This document shows, piece after piece, positions 1-6,761 of a stretch of DNA of 21,670 nt (the stretch's first letter is position 1; each line of letters opens with the position of its first letter). The stretch is taken from positions 1 through 21,670 of the forward strand of contig WFSU01000112.1 of the NCBI GenBank assembly GCA_015485845.1, in the 5' to 3' direction. The notes under the pieces are model-generated. The model worked only from the letters and a program-made list of their open reading frames with translations, ran no database searches and was not told the DNA's origin. The stretch comes from Nitratifractor sp. Lineage in GTDB: Bacteria; Campylobacterota; Campylobacteria; Campylobacterales; Sulfurovaceae. The position numbers were made by a program, and so were the translations under genes.

Positions 1-1
1 C

Positions 2-193
2 ATCTACGGGCATCTTGCAGGGGTCGATACCTCTGCGCTGGTGCAACGGTGCCTCGGGGAGGGGGTTGTATTTGTGCCAGGGGTGGAGTTTGGCGGAGCG
101 CGGGATGCTATTCGGTTTAACTTTACTCATAGTAGTTTGGAGGAGATAGTTGAGGGAATTAGGCGGATCAAGGGGTGCGTAAAATCAGAGTAG
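2..193 (+). CDS. PLP-dependent aminotransferase, C-terminal fragment (5' end outside window)
   Basis: This is an open frame from the window edge to a TAG stop, encoding the last 63 residues of a protein. The pattern GVVFVPGVEFGG, then AIRFNFTHSS and EEIVEGIRRI, is typical of the C-terminal small domain of class I/II fold-type I aminotransferases (the 2-aminoadipate aminotransferase / MocR-like group). There 'G-x-x-F-x-P-G-x-x-F' and 'R-x-N-F' are conserved; the Arg of AIRFNF would bind the substrate carboxylate. The catalytic lysine lies upstream of the window, so substrate cannot be judged. The TAG stop is the TAG of a GTAGGG REP element, and the last ten codons are duplicated at 1452-1484. 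The family call is fairly secure; the specific reaction is unknown. Confidence 0.7.
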   Translation: MYGHLAGVDTSALVQRCLGEGVVFVPGVEFGGARDAIRFNFTHSSLEEIVEGIRRIKGCVKSE

Positions 194-494
194 GGACTTT
201 AGTCCCGTGCATAGCGGTGCGATATTTTATAGAAGAGATATGCGACTTCCGTCGCATTGTGGGACTGAAGTCCCAGCCCCTTTTTGTTTCCTTCTTTTTG
301 GGGATTGGACTTTAGTCTAACCAAACGCGTCAGCGTATTTGTGATTTGATATAGAGTTGTGCTCTTTTTGTGGGACTGAAGTCCCAGCCCCTTTGTTTCT
401 TTCTTTTTGGGGATTGGACTTTAGTCCAACTAAACGCGTCAGCGTATTTGTCTTATGATATGGAGCGCTGCTCCATTTGTGGGATTGAAGTCCC
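161..494. repeat. REP cluster 1: gene-tail copy plus ~110-bp tandem units of hairpins
   Basis: Between the aminotransferase and the antitoxin gene lies a run of short palindromes. They are GGGACT-TT-AGTCCC (193-206, preceded by GTAG), ATGCGAC-TTCC-GTCGCAT (240-257), GGGACT-GA-AGTCCC (261-274 and 372-385) and a related GGGATTGAAGTCCC (481-494). Others are TTGGACTTTAGTCYAA (305-320, 414-429), ACGC-GTCA-GCGT (325-336, 434-445) and ATGGAGC-GCT-GCTCCAT (460-476). The stretches 261-371 and 372-480 are diverged tandem copies of about 110 bp. A leading GTAG and a hairpin are the hallmarks of REP sequences associated with RAYT transposases; no transposase is present here. The remaining sequence, 495-632, shows no gene or clear signal. 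Confidence 0.8.
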
Positions 495-632
495 AGCCCC
501 GGTAAGTGACAAGTTGTCGATATTTGGTATTACAAGGTTGGAGATTCGGAACGAGTAGAGATGTCGTTGGAATTGATAAAATGGTATTTGGTAATGGTAG
601 TGATAAATCCCGTGACCGTTTGCATCATCCTC

Positions 633-962
633 TTACGCCACATTTTTTCCCAACCGATAATCCAGTAGATGAGGTTGGCGATCGAGGAGCTCGAGCAATA
701 CCATTGTCGCGCCGGTGGGACGGCGTTGCCCCTGTTCCCATTGGCGGACAGAAGAGGGGCTGACACCCAGTAGTTTGGCGAAAACCGTTTGGGAGAGGTT
801 GAGCTGCTTTCGGATATGCTGGATTTGTTGAGGTTGGAGGGATACTTTGGCGACAGTAACTCCGAGTTTGTTCAGTTCCTTTTGGGTAAAAGAGACTGGG
901 ATATCTGCCTCGATCATGTCGGTGACAGTTGAGGCGATGGCTTCTTGGATATTTGCTCTCAT
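633..962 (-). CDS. XRE-family antitoxin (HigA/NadS-like) of a type II toxin-antitoxin pair
   Basis: This 109-residue DNA-binding protein is predicted to neutralise the RelE-like toxin encoded just upstream and to repress the operon. Residues 46-82 form a helix-turn-helix of the XRE/Cro type (QIQHIRKQLNLSQTVFAKLL followed by GVSPSSVRQWEQGQRRP). The N-terminal 40 residues would be the toxin-contacting part. The ATG overlaps the toxin stop by four bases (ATGA). An AGGAG lies seven bases upstream, so translation is coupled yet has its own good ribosome binding site. The toxin-first order and this toxin/antitoxin pairing are typical of HigBA-like modules. The symbol is left blank because several XRE antitoxin groups pair with this toxin family. 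Confidence 0.85.
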   Translation of the reverse strand: MRANIQEAIASTVTDMIEADIPVSFTQKELNKLGVTVAKVSLQPQQIQHIRKQLNLSQTVFAKLLGVSPSSVRQWEQGQRRPTGATMVLLELLDRQPHLLDYRLGKNVA

Positions 963-1324
963 ATTGCTTCTCCTATTGGGACAAAAACTTTTTGATCGAT
1001 GGCATCTTGAAGGGCTATCTCACTCAGGGAGAGAATATCGCGTGCCAGTATCTTGAAATGCTTCAATTCACTCATGGTCAAATTCTCCTTTTCGTTCTTG
1101 GCAAATCCATATACCATAACGATCCGATCTCCTTCTCTGAAAATCACGATTGTGCGAAAGGATGAGCGTTTGCCCTGATGTTTGCTCGATACGCGCACTT
1201 TGTAAAGACCATTTCCGAGTTTGGACGATGAGAGACCTTCTTGCAAGTCATGCATGGCATCTATCAGCATCTCGTCGGAGATATTCTGCTTCTTTGTCCA
1301 CTTGTGAAACCACTTTGTTTTCAA
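959..1324 (-). CDS. RelE/HigB-like toxin (PF06296-type)
   Basis: This 121-residue protein is a predicted ribosome-dependent mRNA interferase. The family pattern is clear: KTKWFHKWTKKQNISDEML at the N-terminus, LGNGLYKVRVSSKHQGKRSS then FRTIVIFREGDRIVMVYGFA in the centre, and KNEKENLTMSELKHFKILA after it. The G-K-R-S-x-x-R-T segment and the 'YGFAKNEKENL' block are the conserved core of this RelE subfamily. Translation appears to start at a TTG: the next upstream in-frame stop is only four codons away, no ATG occurs before residue 19, and the family normally begins at this point. No Shine-Dalgarno sequence precedes the TTG. It is the first gene of the operon, with the antitoxin following and overlapping by four bases. 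Confidence 0.85.
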   Translation of the reverse strand: MKTKWFHKWTKKQNISDEMLIDAMHDLQEGLSSSKLGNGLYKVRVSSKHQGKRSSFRTIVIFREGDRIVMVYGFAKNEKENLTMSELKHFKILARDILSLSEIALQDAIDQKVFVPIGEAI

Positions 1325-1336
1325 TTTAAATACTTA

Positions 1337-1365
1337 ATTGTACCTCATTGTGATAGAGTTGTCAA
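1337..1365 (-). promoter_or_regulatory. Sigma-70 promoter of the toxin-antitoxin operon
   Basis: On the minus strand a perfect TTGACA (1365-1360) is followed after 17 bases by TACAAT (1342-1337). The predicted transcription start, about seven bases after the -10 box, falls near 1330. That is only about six bases before the toxin TTG codon, so the toxin would have an almost absent leader. The -10 region is AT-rich and could also carry the antitoxin operator, but I see no convincing inverted repeat there. Confidence 0.75.
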
Positions 1366-1451
1366 GTTTTACTTGAGGAAATTGTAGTATTTTTTGAGGA
1401 TGAGACGAAAAAACATGTCAAATTGTCATACTTTTTCTATTGTGAGACAGA

Positions 1452-1700
1452 AGGCGGATCAAGGGGTGCGTGAAATCGGAGTAGGGACTTTAGTCCCGTG
1501 CATGGCGACGCAGTGCTTTGGGGGGATGCGACGTTTGTCGCATTGTGGGACTGAAGTCCCAACTCCTTTTGTTTTGCTTCTCTTTGGGGATTGGACTTTG
1601 GTCCAACCAAACGTGTCAGCGTATTTGTCTTGTGGTGTGGAGTATTGCTCTTTTTGTGGGACTGAAGTCCCAGCCCCTGATTTTGGTGGGGCTAAAGTCC
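1452..1700. repeat. REP cluster 2: second copy of the aminotransferase gene tail and hairpin array
   Basis: Positions 1452-1503 match 161-212 with only two differences, so this cluster starts with a copy of the last ten aminotransferase codons plus the GTAGGG REP. Both differences are synonymous in the gene's frame (GTA to GTG, TCA to TCG). Downstream are ATGCGAC-GTTT-GTCGCAT (1526-1543), GGGACTGAAGTCCC (1547-1560, 1658-1671), TTGGAC-TTTG-GTCCAA (1591-1606) and a weakened ACGTGTCAGCGT (1611-1622). A half element GGGGCTAAAGTCC (1688-1700) carries the DUF309 stop codon. Compared with cluster 1, stems are kept while loops differ. The rest of the 1343-1691 gap holds only the toxin-antitoxin promoter and no gene. 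Confidence 0.8.
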
Positions 1701-2033
1701 TTGCTCCTGATTGGGGCAAAACGCTTCATGCTTCTGATCGAGCAACGCTTCGGCCTCCCGGTAGAGCGGGGTCAACTCCGTCTCAACCGTCCCGATCAGC
1801 GGCCGGTACTTCTCAAAGGTCTGCCACACCCGCCGCGCACCCTCGGTCTTGCCGCGCAGGTGCAATCCGATGGCGGTGGTGCCGTTGATGAGCCCTTTTT
1901 GGAGGAGGGCTTCTTCGCGTTTGTCTTCTTTTTTGAGAATTTTCCATGAGTGTTCGAGGATTTCATGAGCCTCGATAAAACAGTCTTCTGAAATTGCAGT
2001 GATAAAGTTTATGATCGTTTGCGTCACCCTCAC
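1692..2033 (-). CDS. DUF309 domain protein
   Basis: This small all-helical protein of 113 residues is recognised as DUF309 by the FIEAHEILEHSWK segment (residues 19-31; the family signature is E-A-H-E-x-L-E-x-x-W). The following QKGLINGTTAIGLHLRG helix and GARRVW also fit the family. No biochemical function is established for DUF309. The start is a GTG that overlaps the TGA of the upstream GNAT-fusion gene by four bases (GTGA), so the two are translationally coupled; it is the last gene of the mqnF operon. The last residues (NQEQGL) and the TAG stop are encoded by a REP half element, so the natural C-terminus may have been altered by REP insertion. Confidence 0.8.
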   Translation of the reverse strand: MRVTQTIINFITAISEDCFIEAHEILEHSWKILKKEDKREEALLQKGLINGTTAIGLHLRGKTEGARRVWQTFEKYRPLIGTVETELTPLYREAEALLDQKHEAFCPNQEQGL

Positions 2034-3643
2034 CCCTCCTGCGTCGAGGAGGAAGCGGCGGGGAGGGTGGCGGGGCGGATGGCGCCTTTGGTTTTGCCCA
2101 TGGTGTGGATCTCTTCGAAGACCAGCTCACCGTTGGAGCGGTAGTGGTAGATGTGTTTGTAGCGGCCGTTGATCGCGAAGATGAGGACGTAGTAGTTGTC
2201 CGGGATCGAAGCGAGGGTCTGGATGGGGGCGATGGGGTCGTGGCGGTTGGTAAAGACGGGCTCTTCGGGGTCGAGGGCGATGTCGCTGATCATTTCGATG
2301 GAGAGGAGGTCGGGGGTCTGGGTGCTGATGCGATGGATCGCCAGTGCCAGTGCCGCATCCCGGTTGAAAAAGACCAGCGTCTGATCGGGATCGTCGAGGA
2401 GGTTCTGGATCTGTCGACCCGCTTCGATCCAAGCTTTGGGACGCTGCTCGATGCGCCGGTCGCGGATGTAGAGATGGCTGCCGGTGATGGTGTAGGACTG
2501 CATCAGGATGCTTGGCTTGGGGACGAGGCGGATGTTGCGATCCCGCTCGAGGCGGTATAGCTCAGAGTGGAGAGAGACCGCCACCGCTCCCTGGGTGACC
2601 CACAGATTCAGCTTGGCGTCCACGCGTACCGGATCGGGTGTCAAGGTCGGCAGGGCATACACCACCTCATCGAGGCGGTTGCCCCCTTCACCGATCACGA
2701 TCCGCTCATGGAGCAGGATGCCTCCGTTGGCTTCGGCAACCCGACGACTGGCCTGGTTGTGTCGGGAGACGGGATAGCGAAATCGATCACAGACAAGGTG
2801 GCGGGACCCCCACTGGATCAACGCGCCGATCGCTTCGGTGCCGTACCCCTGTCCCTGAGCATCCTCCCGCAGCCAGATCCCCAGCTCCGGCTCATGGGCG
2901 TCGGCTCTGGCGTGGATGCCGCACAGACCGAGGAAACGACCGGTGCGGGCTTCTCGGATGGCCAGGACGATCTCGCGCCCTTCTGTCACTCGGATGAGTG
3001 TTTCGCGAAGAAACTGTTCACTCTCGGCCGGGATCATGGGTGCTCGAGGGATCATAAATCGAGCCACCTCCGGCGTGAACGTCTCATAGATCGTTTCAGC
3101 AAGGGAGAGATCGACGCTTTGGAAGTCGAGGCGATCGCTCTGGAGTGTGATCGTCTTCAAGTCACCGGATGTGTCCGGAGCGAGAAAAAGCTGCTGCCAG
3201 GACATCGGCACGGAACCGCGCTGTTTCTGATAACGGTCGATCGCATAAGCACCAATCCCGCTCATGACGGCGACAAATCCCACCACGTCCCCGGGATGCC
3301 CGGCAACGAGGTAATAGTGCAGCAGGCCATATGCGCTCCCGAATCCCAGCCCGAGAAAGCCCATCTGTATCGCGCTTGGGCGGTAGCGGTGCCGTAGCCC
3401 GACGAGGGTCACTCCGGTGAGGAACAGTGGGACAAATTCGGAGATCATCGCCGTCGTTCCGGTGTACATCCCGATCTGGAGAATATCGAGCAGGTGTAGT
3501 GGGTTGAAACCTTGGGATGCCCACTCGATCAGGGCGAATGTCCCCCCGAACAGCACTGGAGGAACGAGGATGAAGAGGACGATCGATGTATCGACCAGCA
3601 GGGCGAGGAGAAGGAGGGGGATGAGCTTGACGATTTCTTCCAT
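2030..3643 (-). CDS. Membrane protein with central GNAT acetyltransferase domain and unknown C-terminal domain
   Basis: This 537-residue three-part protein has about four hydrophobic segments in residues 4-135 (roughly 5-33, 54-83, 93-115, 120-136). Residues 164-331 form a GNAT domain of the RimJ/RimL (Acetyltransf_3) type. Its acetyl-CoA loop is seen in EDAQGQGYGTEAIGALIQWG, preceded by ELGIWL and followed by SRHNQASRRVAEANGG. Residues 345-520 I do not recognise; they contain mixed helix/strand sequence ending with NYYVLIFAINGRYKHIYHYR. A membrane-anchored N-acetyltransferase is inferred and the substrate is unknown. Its ATG overlaps the mqnF stop by one base (TGATG), and its stop overlaps the DUF309 start, so it is the middle gene of a coupled operon. 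The membrane-GNAT fusion is unusual. Confidence 0.75.
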   Translation of the reverse strand: MEEIVKLIPLLLLALLVDTSIVLFILVPPVLFGGTFALIEWASQGFNPLHLLDILQIGMYTGTTAMISEFVPLFLTGVTLVGLRHRYRPSAIQMGFLGLGFGSAYGLLHYYLVAGHPGDVVGFVAVMSGIGAYAIDRYQKQRGSVPMSWQQLFLAPDTSGDLKTITLQSDRLDFQSVDLSLAETIYETFTPEVARFMIPRAPMIPAESEQFLRETLIRVTEGREIVLAIREARTGRFLGLCGIHARADAHEPELGIWLREDAQGQGYGTEAIGALIQWGSRHLVCDRFRYPVSRHNQASRRVAEANGGILLHERIVIGEGGNRLDEVVYALPTLTPDPVRVDAKLNLWVTQGAVAVSLHSELYRLERDRNIRLVPKPSILMQSYTITGSHLYIRDRRIEQRPKAWIEAGRQIQNLLDDPDQTLVFFNRDAALALAIHRISTQTPDLLSIEMISDIALDPEEPVFTNRHDPIAPIQTLASIPDNYYVLIFAINGRYKHIYHYRSNGELVFEEIHTMGKTKGAIRPATLPAASSSTQEG

Positions 3644-4863
3644 CAGAGCACCTTTTTTCCCTGGATGTATACGGTGGCGGCTTCCTGTGTGTGCAGCAGT
3701 GTCTGGAGCGCGATCTGTTCGTCCCGTTCGACCCGTTCCGTCAGGGTGACGGTGATGAGGTCGGCCGGAGCATCGGGGGCAATCCGCCCGGCATCGCTGT
3801 GGAGTGCCCGGGCGGCATCGAGCGTCACGGCACGCAGGAAGCGCTCAGCCATCTTCTCAAGATCCCCCTGGTGGTGAAGCATCAGTGCCGCACGGAGCTC
3901 GTCCCAGAGGCTCAGTGACCAGTTGGAGCTGAGCCCGTCGGTGGCGATGGAGAGTGGGGCGGTGATATCTTCGATGGGGAGACGGCCGCAGTCGAGGAGG
4001 CGGTTGGAGCGGGGGCAGTGGGCGATGGTATGGCCGCGTTCGGCCAAGTGTTCCCGCTCGGCGTGGGTGGTCTGGGTGCAGTGGACGAAGAGCGCCGGGT
4101 AGTGGTCGAATGCATGGAGAAACTCGTCGATAGACGTTACGGCACGATCGGTGCCAAAAAACTTCCGGAAAAATCCAAGGAAGCCGCCGGTATGAGACTC
4201 GAGCCACTCCCGCTCGTGGGGGGACTCGAGGAAGTGGGTCGAGAGGGGGAGGTGCTTTTCTTTGGCCAGGGCGATGGCTTTGGAGAGGAGCACCGGATGG
4301 ACGGAGTAGGGGGCGTGGATGGCGATGGCCGGGGTGATGTATTCGGCAGGATCGGTGTGGAAGCTGTGGTTGAGCCGCTCGAGGAAATCGCCATACAGGG
4401 CATCCGCCGTCGCAGCAGATGAGCCGATGAGCTCGTTGAAGTACGTCACCCGCTGCGGGGTACGCCGGCATACTTCAAGATCCCCGCCGAAACTGCTGAT
4501 GGCACCGAAATGGGTGATCCCGCTGCGCAGCATGGTTTGGACAGCCGCTTCCATCGTGGCATTGTCACAGCGGGCAACGAGCTCATCCCGGTGCTCGATG
4601 ACACTCTCAAGCCACGTCATGAAGTCGCCGTAGGTCAGCTCGGTACGGTTGGCCGAAAACTCAAGATGGACATGGGTGTTGATAAGGCCGGGGAGCAGGA
4701 CGGTGTGGGGAGGTGTGCGGACGATTTCTGCCTCGGGATATTGGGAAGTGAGGTGATCGGGGGCACTCACGGCAAGGATCGTCTCGTCAAACGCCACCGC
4801 TTGGTCACTCACAAACCCATCGGGGGTAAAAATATGATCGGCTATGAGGATTTTGACGGACAT
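3643..4863 (-). CDS. mqnF: Aminofutalosine deaminase (HP0267-type amidohydrolase)
   Basis: This 406-residue amidohydrolase-superfamily enzyme converts 6-amino-6-deoxyfutalosine to futalosine in the futalosine route of menaquinone synthesis. It is also called MqnX. Metal-ligand motifs appear in order: LPGLINTHVHLEF (H64, H66), AIHAPYSVHP (~182-190), LSTHFLESPHEREW (H210, E213), FVHCTQ (H261) and SIATDGLSSN (D309). The short spacing between the HxH and the N-terminal beta strands matches the TrzN/AtzA-like deaminases to which HP0267 belongs. It starts with ATG preceded by AGGG and reads away from aroQ. It heads the operon with the GNAT fusion and DUF309 genes; neither has a known link to menaquinone. 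Confidence 0.85.
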   Translation of the reverse strand: MSVKILIADHIFTPDGFVSDQAVAFDETILAVSAPDHLTSQYPEAEIVRTPPHTVLLPGLINTHVHLEFSANRTELTYGDFMTWLESVIEHRDELVARCDNATMEAAVQTMLRSGITHFGAISSFGGDLEVCRRTPQRVTYFNELIGSSAATADALYGDFLERLNHSFHTDPAEYITPAIAIHAPYSVHPVLLSKAIALAKEKHLPLSTHFLESPHEREWLESHTGGFLGFFRKFFGTDRAVTSIDEFLHAFDHYPALFVHCTQTTHAEREHLAERGHTIAHCPRSNRLLDCGRLPIEDITAPLSIATDGLSSNWSLSLWDELRAALMLHHQGDLEKMAERFLRAVTLDAARALHSDAGRIAPDAPADLITVTLTERVERDEQIALQTLLHTQEAATVYIQGKKVL

Positions 4864-4890
4864 CTAATCGACCCTTAATCGCTATTTAAA

Positions 4891-4920
4891 TAGAATATTG
4901 CGCATATTATACCATAAGGA
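4891..4920 (+). promoter_or_regulatory. Likely -10 region and ribosome binding site of aroQ
   Basis: The 63-bp gap between the divergent mqnF and aroQ genes is strongly AT-rich. It carries TAGAAT (4891-4896) and TATTAT (4905-4910) as -10 candidates for the plus strand. AAGGA (4916-4920) lies six bases before the aroQ ATG. No good -35 box is visible, as is common in Campylobacterota promoters. A palindrome CTATTTAAATAG (4882-4893) sits in the middle of the gap and could serve either direction. Confidence 0.4.
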
Positions 4921-4926
4921 ATTGAA

Positions 4927-5388
4927 ATGAAAATCGTCGTTATCCAGGGACCAAACCTCAACATGCTCGGACACCGTGAACAGCACATCTACGGCCCCAT
5001 GAAACTCGAAGAGATCCACGAACAAATGAAGCACTTCGCCACCGAAAACAACATTGAAATCGAATTTTTCCAGAGCAACCTCGAGGGGGAACTGGTCGAT
5101 CGCATCCAGGAGTGCATGGGCGATGCCAACGGGATCATCATCAACCCCGCTGCTTACAGCCACACGTCCATCGCCATCCGGGATGCCATCGCAGCAGTCG
5201 AGCTGCCGGTGATCGAGGTGCATTTGACCAACATCCATGCCCGCGAAGAGTTCCGCCGTCACAGTATGACCGCTGAGGTCGTCGCCAGCGTTATCGCCGG
5301 TATGGGACCCTTTGGTTACCATCTGGCTATGATCGGCATGACCCAAATCCTCAATGAAATGGCTGCTTCTCAGCAGACTCAGGCGTAA
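4927..5388 (+). CDS. aroQ: Type II 3-dehydroquinate dehydratase
   Basis: AroQ catalyses the third shikimate-pathway step, dehydration of 3-dehydroquinate to 3-dehydroshikimate. At 153 residues the length is normal for the dodecameric type II enzyme. Visible motifs are the nucleotide-like start VIQGPNLNMLG, the catalytic Tyr22 in HIYGPM, IINPAAYSHTSIAIRDA with the substrate-binding Asn and His, and EVHLTNIHAREEFRRHS with the late active-site His and Arg. A clear AAGGA precedes the ATG. It is followed after nine bases by the M24 peptidase gene, the same order as in H. pylori (as remembered), which supports both the identification and the lineage. Confidence 0.95.
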   Translation: MKIVVIQGPNLNMLGHREQHIYGPMKLEEIHEQMKHFATENNIEIEFFQSNLEGELVDRIQECMGDANGIIINPAAYSHTSIAIRDAIAAVELPVIEVHLTNIHAREEFRRHSMTAEVVASVIAGMGPFGYHLAMIGMTQILNEMAASQQTQA

Positions 5389-5397
5389 GGCAATCCG

Positions 5398-6414
5398 ATG
5401 ACCCGTATCCACCGAGACGAGAGCGCCCTGTACTATGCGTGTGGATACAGCTGTGACAATGCCATCTATCTCGATCTGGGGGCAGAGAAGTACTTCATTA
5501 CCGATGGACGCTACACGGTCGATGCCAAAGAGCACGTCCAGGGCGCAGAGGTGCTTATCACACACGACCTCCCAAAAGAAGCGGCCAAACGGATCCGCAA
5601 ATCGGGGGTCAAAAAGATCACCTATGATCCAAAAGAGTGGGATGTTTATACGTTTGAGCGCCTAAATAACAAGACCAAAATCACTTGGAAGCCCAAGTTG
5701 CTGCTGAGCCAAAAGCAGCGGATCATCAAGCGTCCTGATGAGATTGAGCAGCTCGATACAGCGGCGCGACTGGGGGCTGAGGCATTTGATGCGTTTGGTG
5801 TGCTCGTTGAGGTTGGGCTCAATGAGCACGCGCTCCATCAAGCGGCTGTTGCGGTGATGCAGGGGGATGAGGGACGCACGCTGAGTTTTGATCCCATCGT
5901 TGCGCTGGGCGCCAACGCTGCCAAGCCCCATGCCCATCCGACCACTGCCAAGCTCCACAAAGGGGATCTGCTCCTGATCGATGCCGGGCTCAAACATGAG
6001 CGCTACTGTTCCGACCGCACCCGTACCGTGCGGGTGGGCAAAACGGTCAGCATGGGCTACAAGCAGCGGTTCAAAAAGCGCAAACTCCAACGCGCCTACG
6101 ACACCATCCTCAAAGCCCACGACCGCGCCATCGCCAAAGCCCGCAACGGCATGCGCGCCTCCAAAGTCGATGCGCTGGCACGTGACGTGATCGAGAAGGC
6201 AGGCTTCGGGAAATATTTCGTCCACTCCACGGGACATGGCGTAGGGCTCGATATCCACGAGCTCCCCGTCATCTCCAGCCGTAGCCGCACCCGGATCGAG
6301 GAGGGGATGGTCTTTACGATCGAGCCGGGCATCTATATCCCGGGGGAGTTTGGCATCCGGATCGAGGATACGGTGGTGATGGAGGCAGGACGTGCAAGGA
6401 TGCTCGGCCTGTAG
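5398..6414 (+). CDS. pepQ: M24-family aminopeptidase (Xaa-Pro aminopeptidase type)
   Basis: This 338-residue pita-bread metallopeptidase is predicted to remove an N-terminal residue next to proline. All five dimetal ligands are present in the expected order: D195 (LLLIDAG), D206 (CSDRTRT), H280 (HSTGHGVGLDIHE), E309 (FTIEPGIYIP) and E323 (GIRIEDTVV). The N-terminal 100 residues form the creatinase-N-like domain. Campylobacterota orthologues carry the names pepQ or pepP, so the symbol is tentative. The gene lies nine bases after aroQ, in the usual aroQ-pepQ-folK-flhF order. Its TAG stop belongs to the GTAGGG start of a REP element. The last residues, GRARMLGL, may therefore differ from the ancestral C-terminus. 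Confidence 0.88.
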   Translation: MTRIHRDESALYYACGYSCDNAIYLDLGAEKYFITDGRYTVDAKEHVQGAEVLITHDLPKEAAKRIRKSGVKKITYDPKEWDVYTFERLNNKTKITWKPKLLLSQKQRIIKRPDEIEQLDTAARLGAEAFDAFGVLVEVGLNEHALHQAAVAVMQGDEGRTLSFDPIVALGANAAKPHAHPTTAKLHKGDLLLIDAGLKHERYCSDRTRTVRVGKTVSMGYKQRFKKRKLQRAYDTILKAHDRAIAKARNGMRASKVDALARDVIEKAGFGKYFVHSTGHGVGLDIHELPVISSRSRTRIEEGMVFTIEPGIYIPGEFGIRIEDTVVMEAGRARMLGL

Positions 6415-6510
6415 GGTTGGCTTCAGCCGACCACAATTTATCGGGGAAAGGGGCTGGGACTTCAGTCCCACAAGATACGCTTTGCGTTTGATTGGACTGA
6501 AGTCCAAGCC
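6411..6510. repeat. REP cluster 3 (GTAGG-type REP plus inverted copy of the hairpin unit)
   Basis: At 6411 a GTAGG leads into the stem GGTTGGCT-TC-AGCCGACC (6415-6432), complete if one G-U pair is allowed. It is followed by GGGACTTCAGTCCC (6456-6469), ACGC-TTT-GCGT (6477-6487) and TTGGACTGAAGTCCAA (6492-6507). Read on the minus strand, 6449-6510 has the same order of elements as the unit in clusters 1 and 2, including the flanking GGGG and AGCCCC. It is therefore an inverted, diverged copy. In the ACGC/GCGT stem the loop changed from GTCA to TTT while both arms stayed. Confidence 0.75.
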
Positions 6511-6528
6511 CCAAGAAGAATGCTTACG

Positions 6529-6702
6529 GGTGCGCAATTGCGCACCTTCTGACGGTTATCCAACGGGAATATTTTGACAATCGCGTTGCGATTTGGTGCG
6601 CTGTTGCACGCCCTACGCGGCACATTCCGAAGGCAATCCTTATGGAACCCACATCGCGTGTTCAGCATAAGATGCATGCATTCCCCATCAGGAGATGGGG
6701 AA
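6529..6702. repeat. Palindromic intergenic DNA between pepQ and folK
   Basis: A perfect 18-bp palindrome GGTGCGCAATTGCGCACC lies at 6529-6546. AATCGC-GTT-GCGATT follows at 6579-6593. At 6595-6616 there is a minus-strand GTAGGG element with the imperfect stem GGCGTGC-AACA-GCGCACC. TTCCCCATC-AGGA-GATGGGGAA is at 6681-6702. After it comes a run of short TAACGC/TAATACG/TAACGC/TAACACG words (6717-6742). No gene was found in this 347-bp gap. The structures look like more mobile REP-type DNA, or RNA hairpins in the transcript leader of folK, rather than a rho-independent terminator, since no T-run follows any stem. Confidence 0.6.
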
Positions 6703-6761
6703 CGAGCAGGGCCGTAACGCGTAATACGTAACGCATAACACGCCAAACAAAGGAGGCACAC

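Noticed and set aside
261..494. Regularly repeated palindromes suggesting a CRISPR array
   Set aside because: The repeat unit is about 110 bp, only two to three copies exist, and the 'spacers' are themselves similar. No cas genes are nearby.
370..558. Small open frames over the REP clusters (also 1394-1888, 1459-1719, 5662-6537, 6392-6577)
   Set aside because: Their peptides (repeats of VGLKSQPL or GTEVPAP) are translations of REP palindromes, with no ribosome binding sites or family support.
4882..5565. Long minus-strand frame opposite aroQ
   Set aside because: It is a shadow of aroQ and the pepQ start, in which homology is unambiguous. Similar shadows at 8740-9666, 18750-19625 and 2567-3397 were rejected on the same ground.
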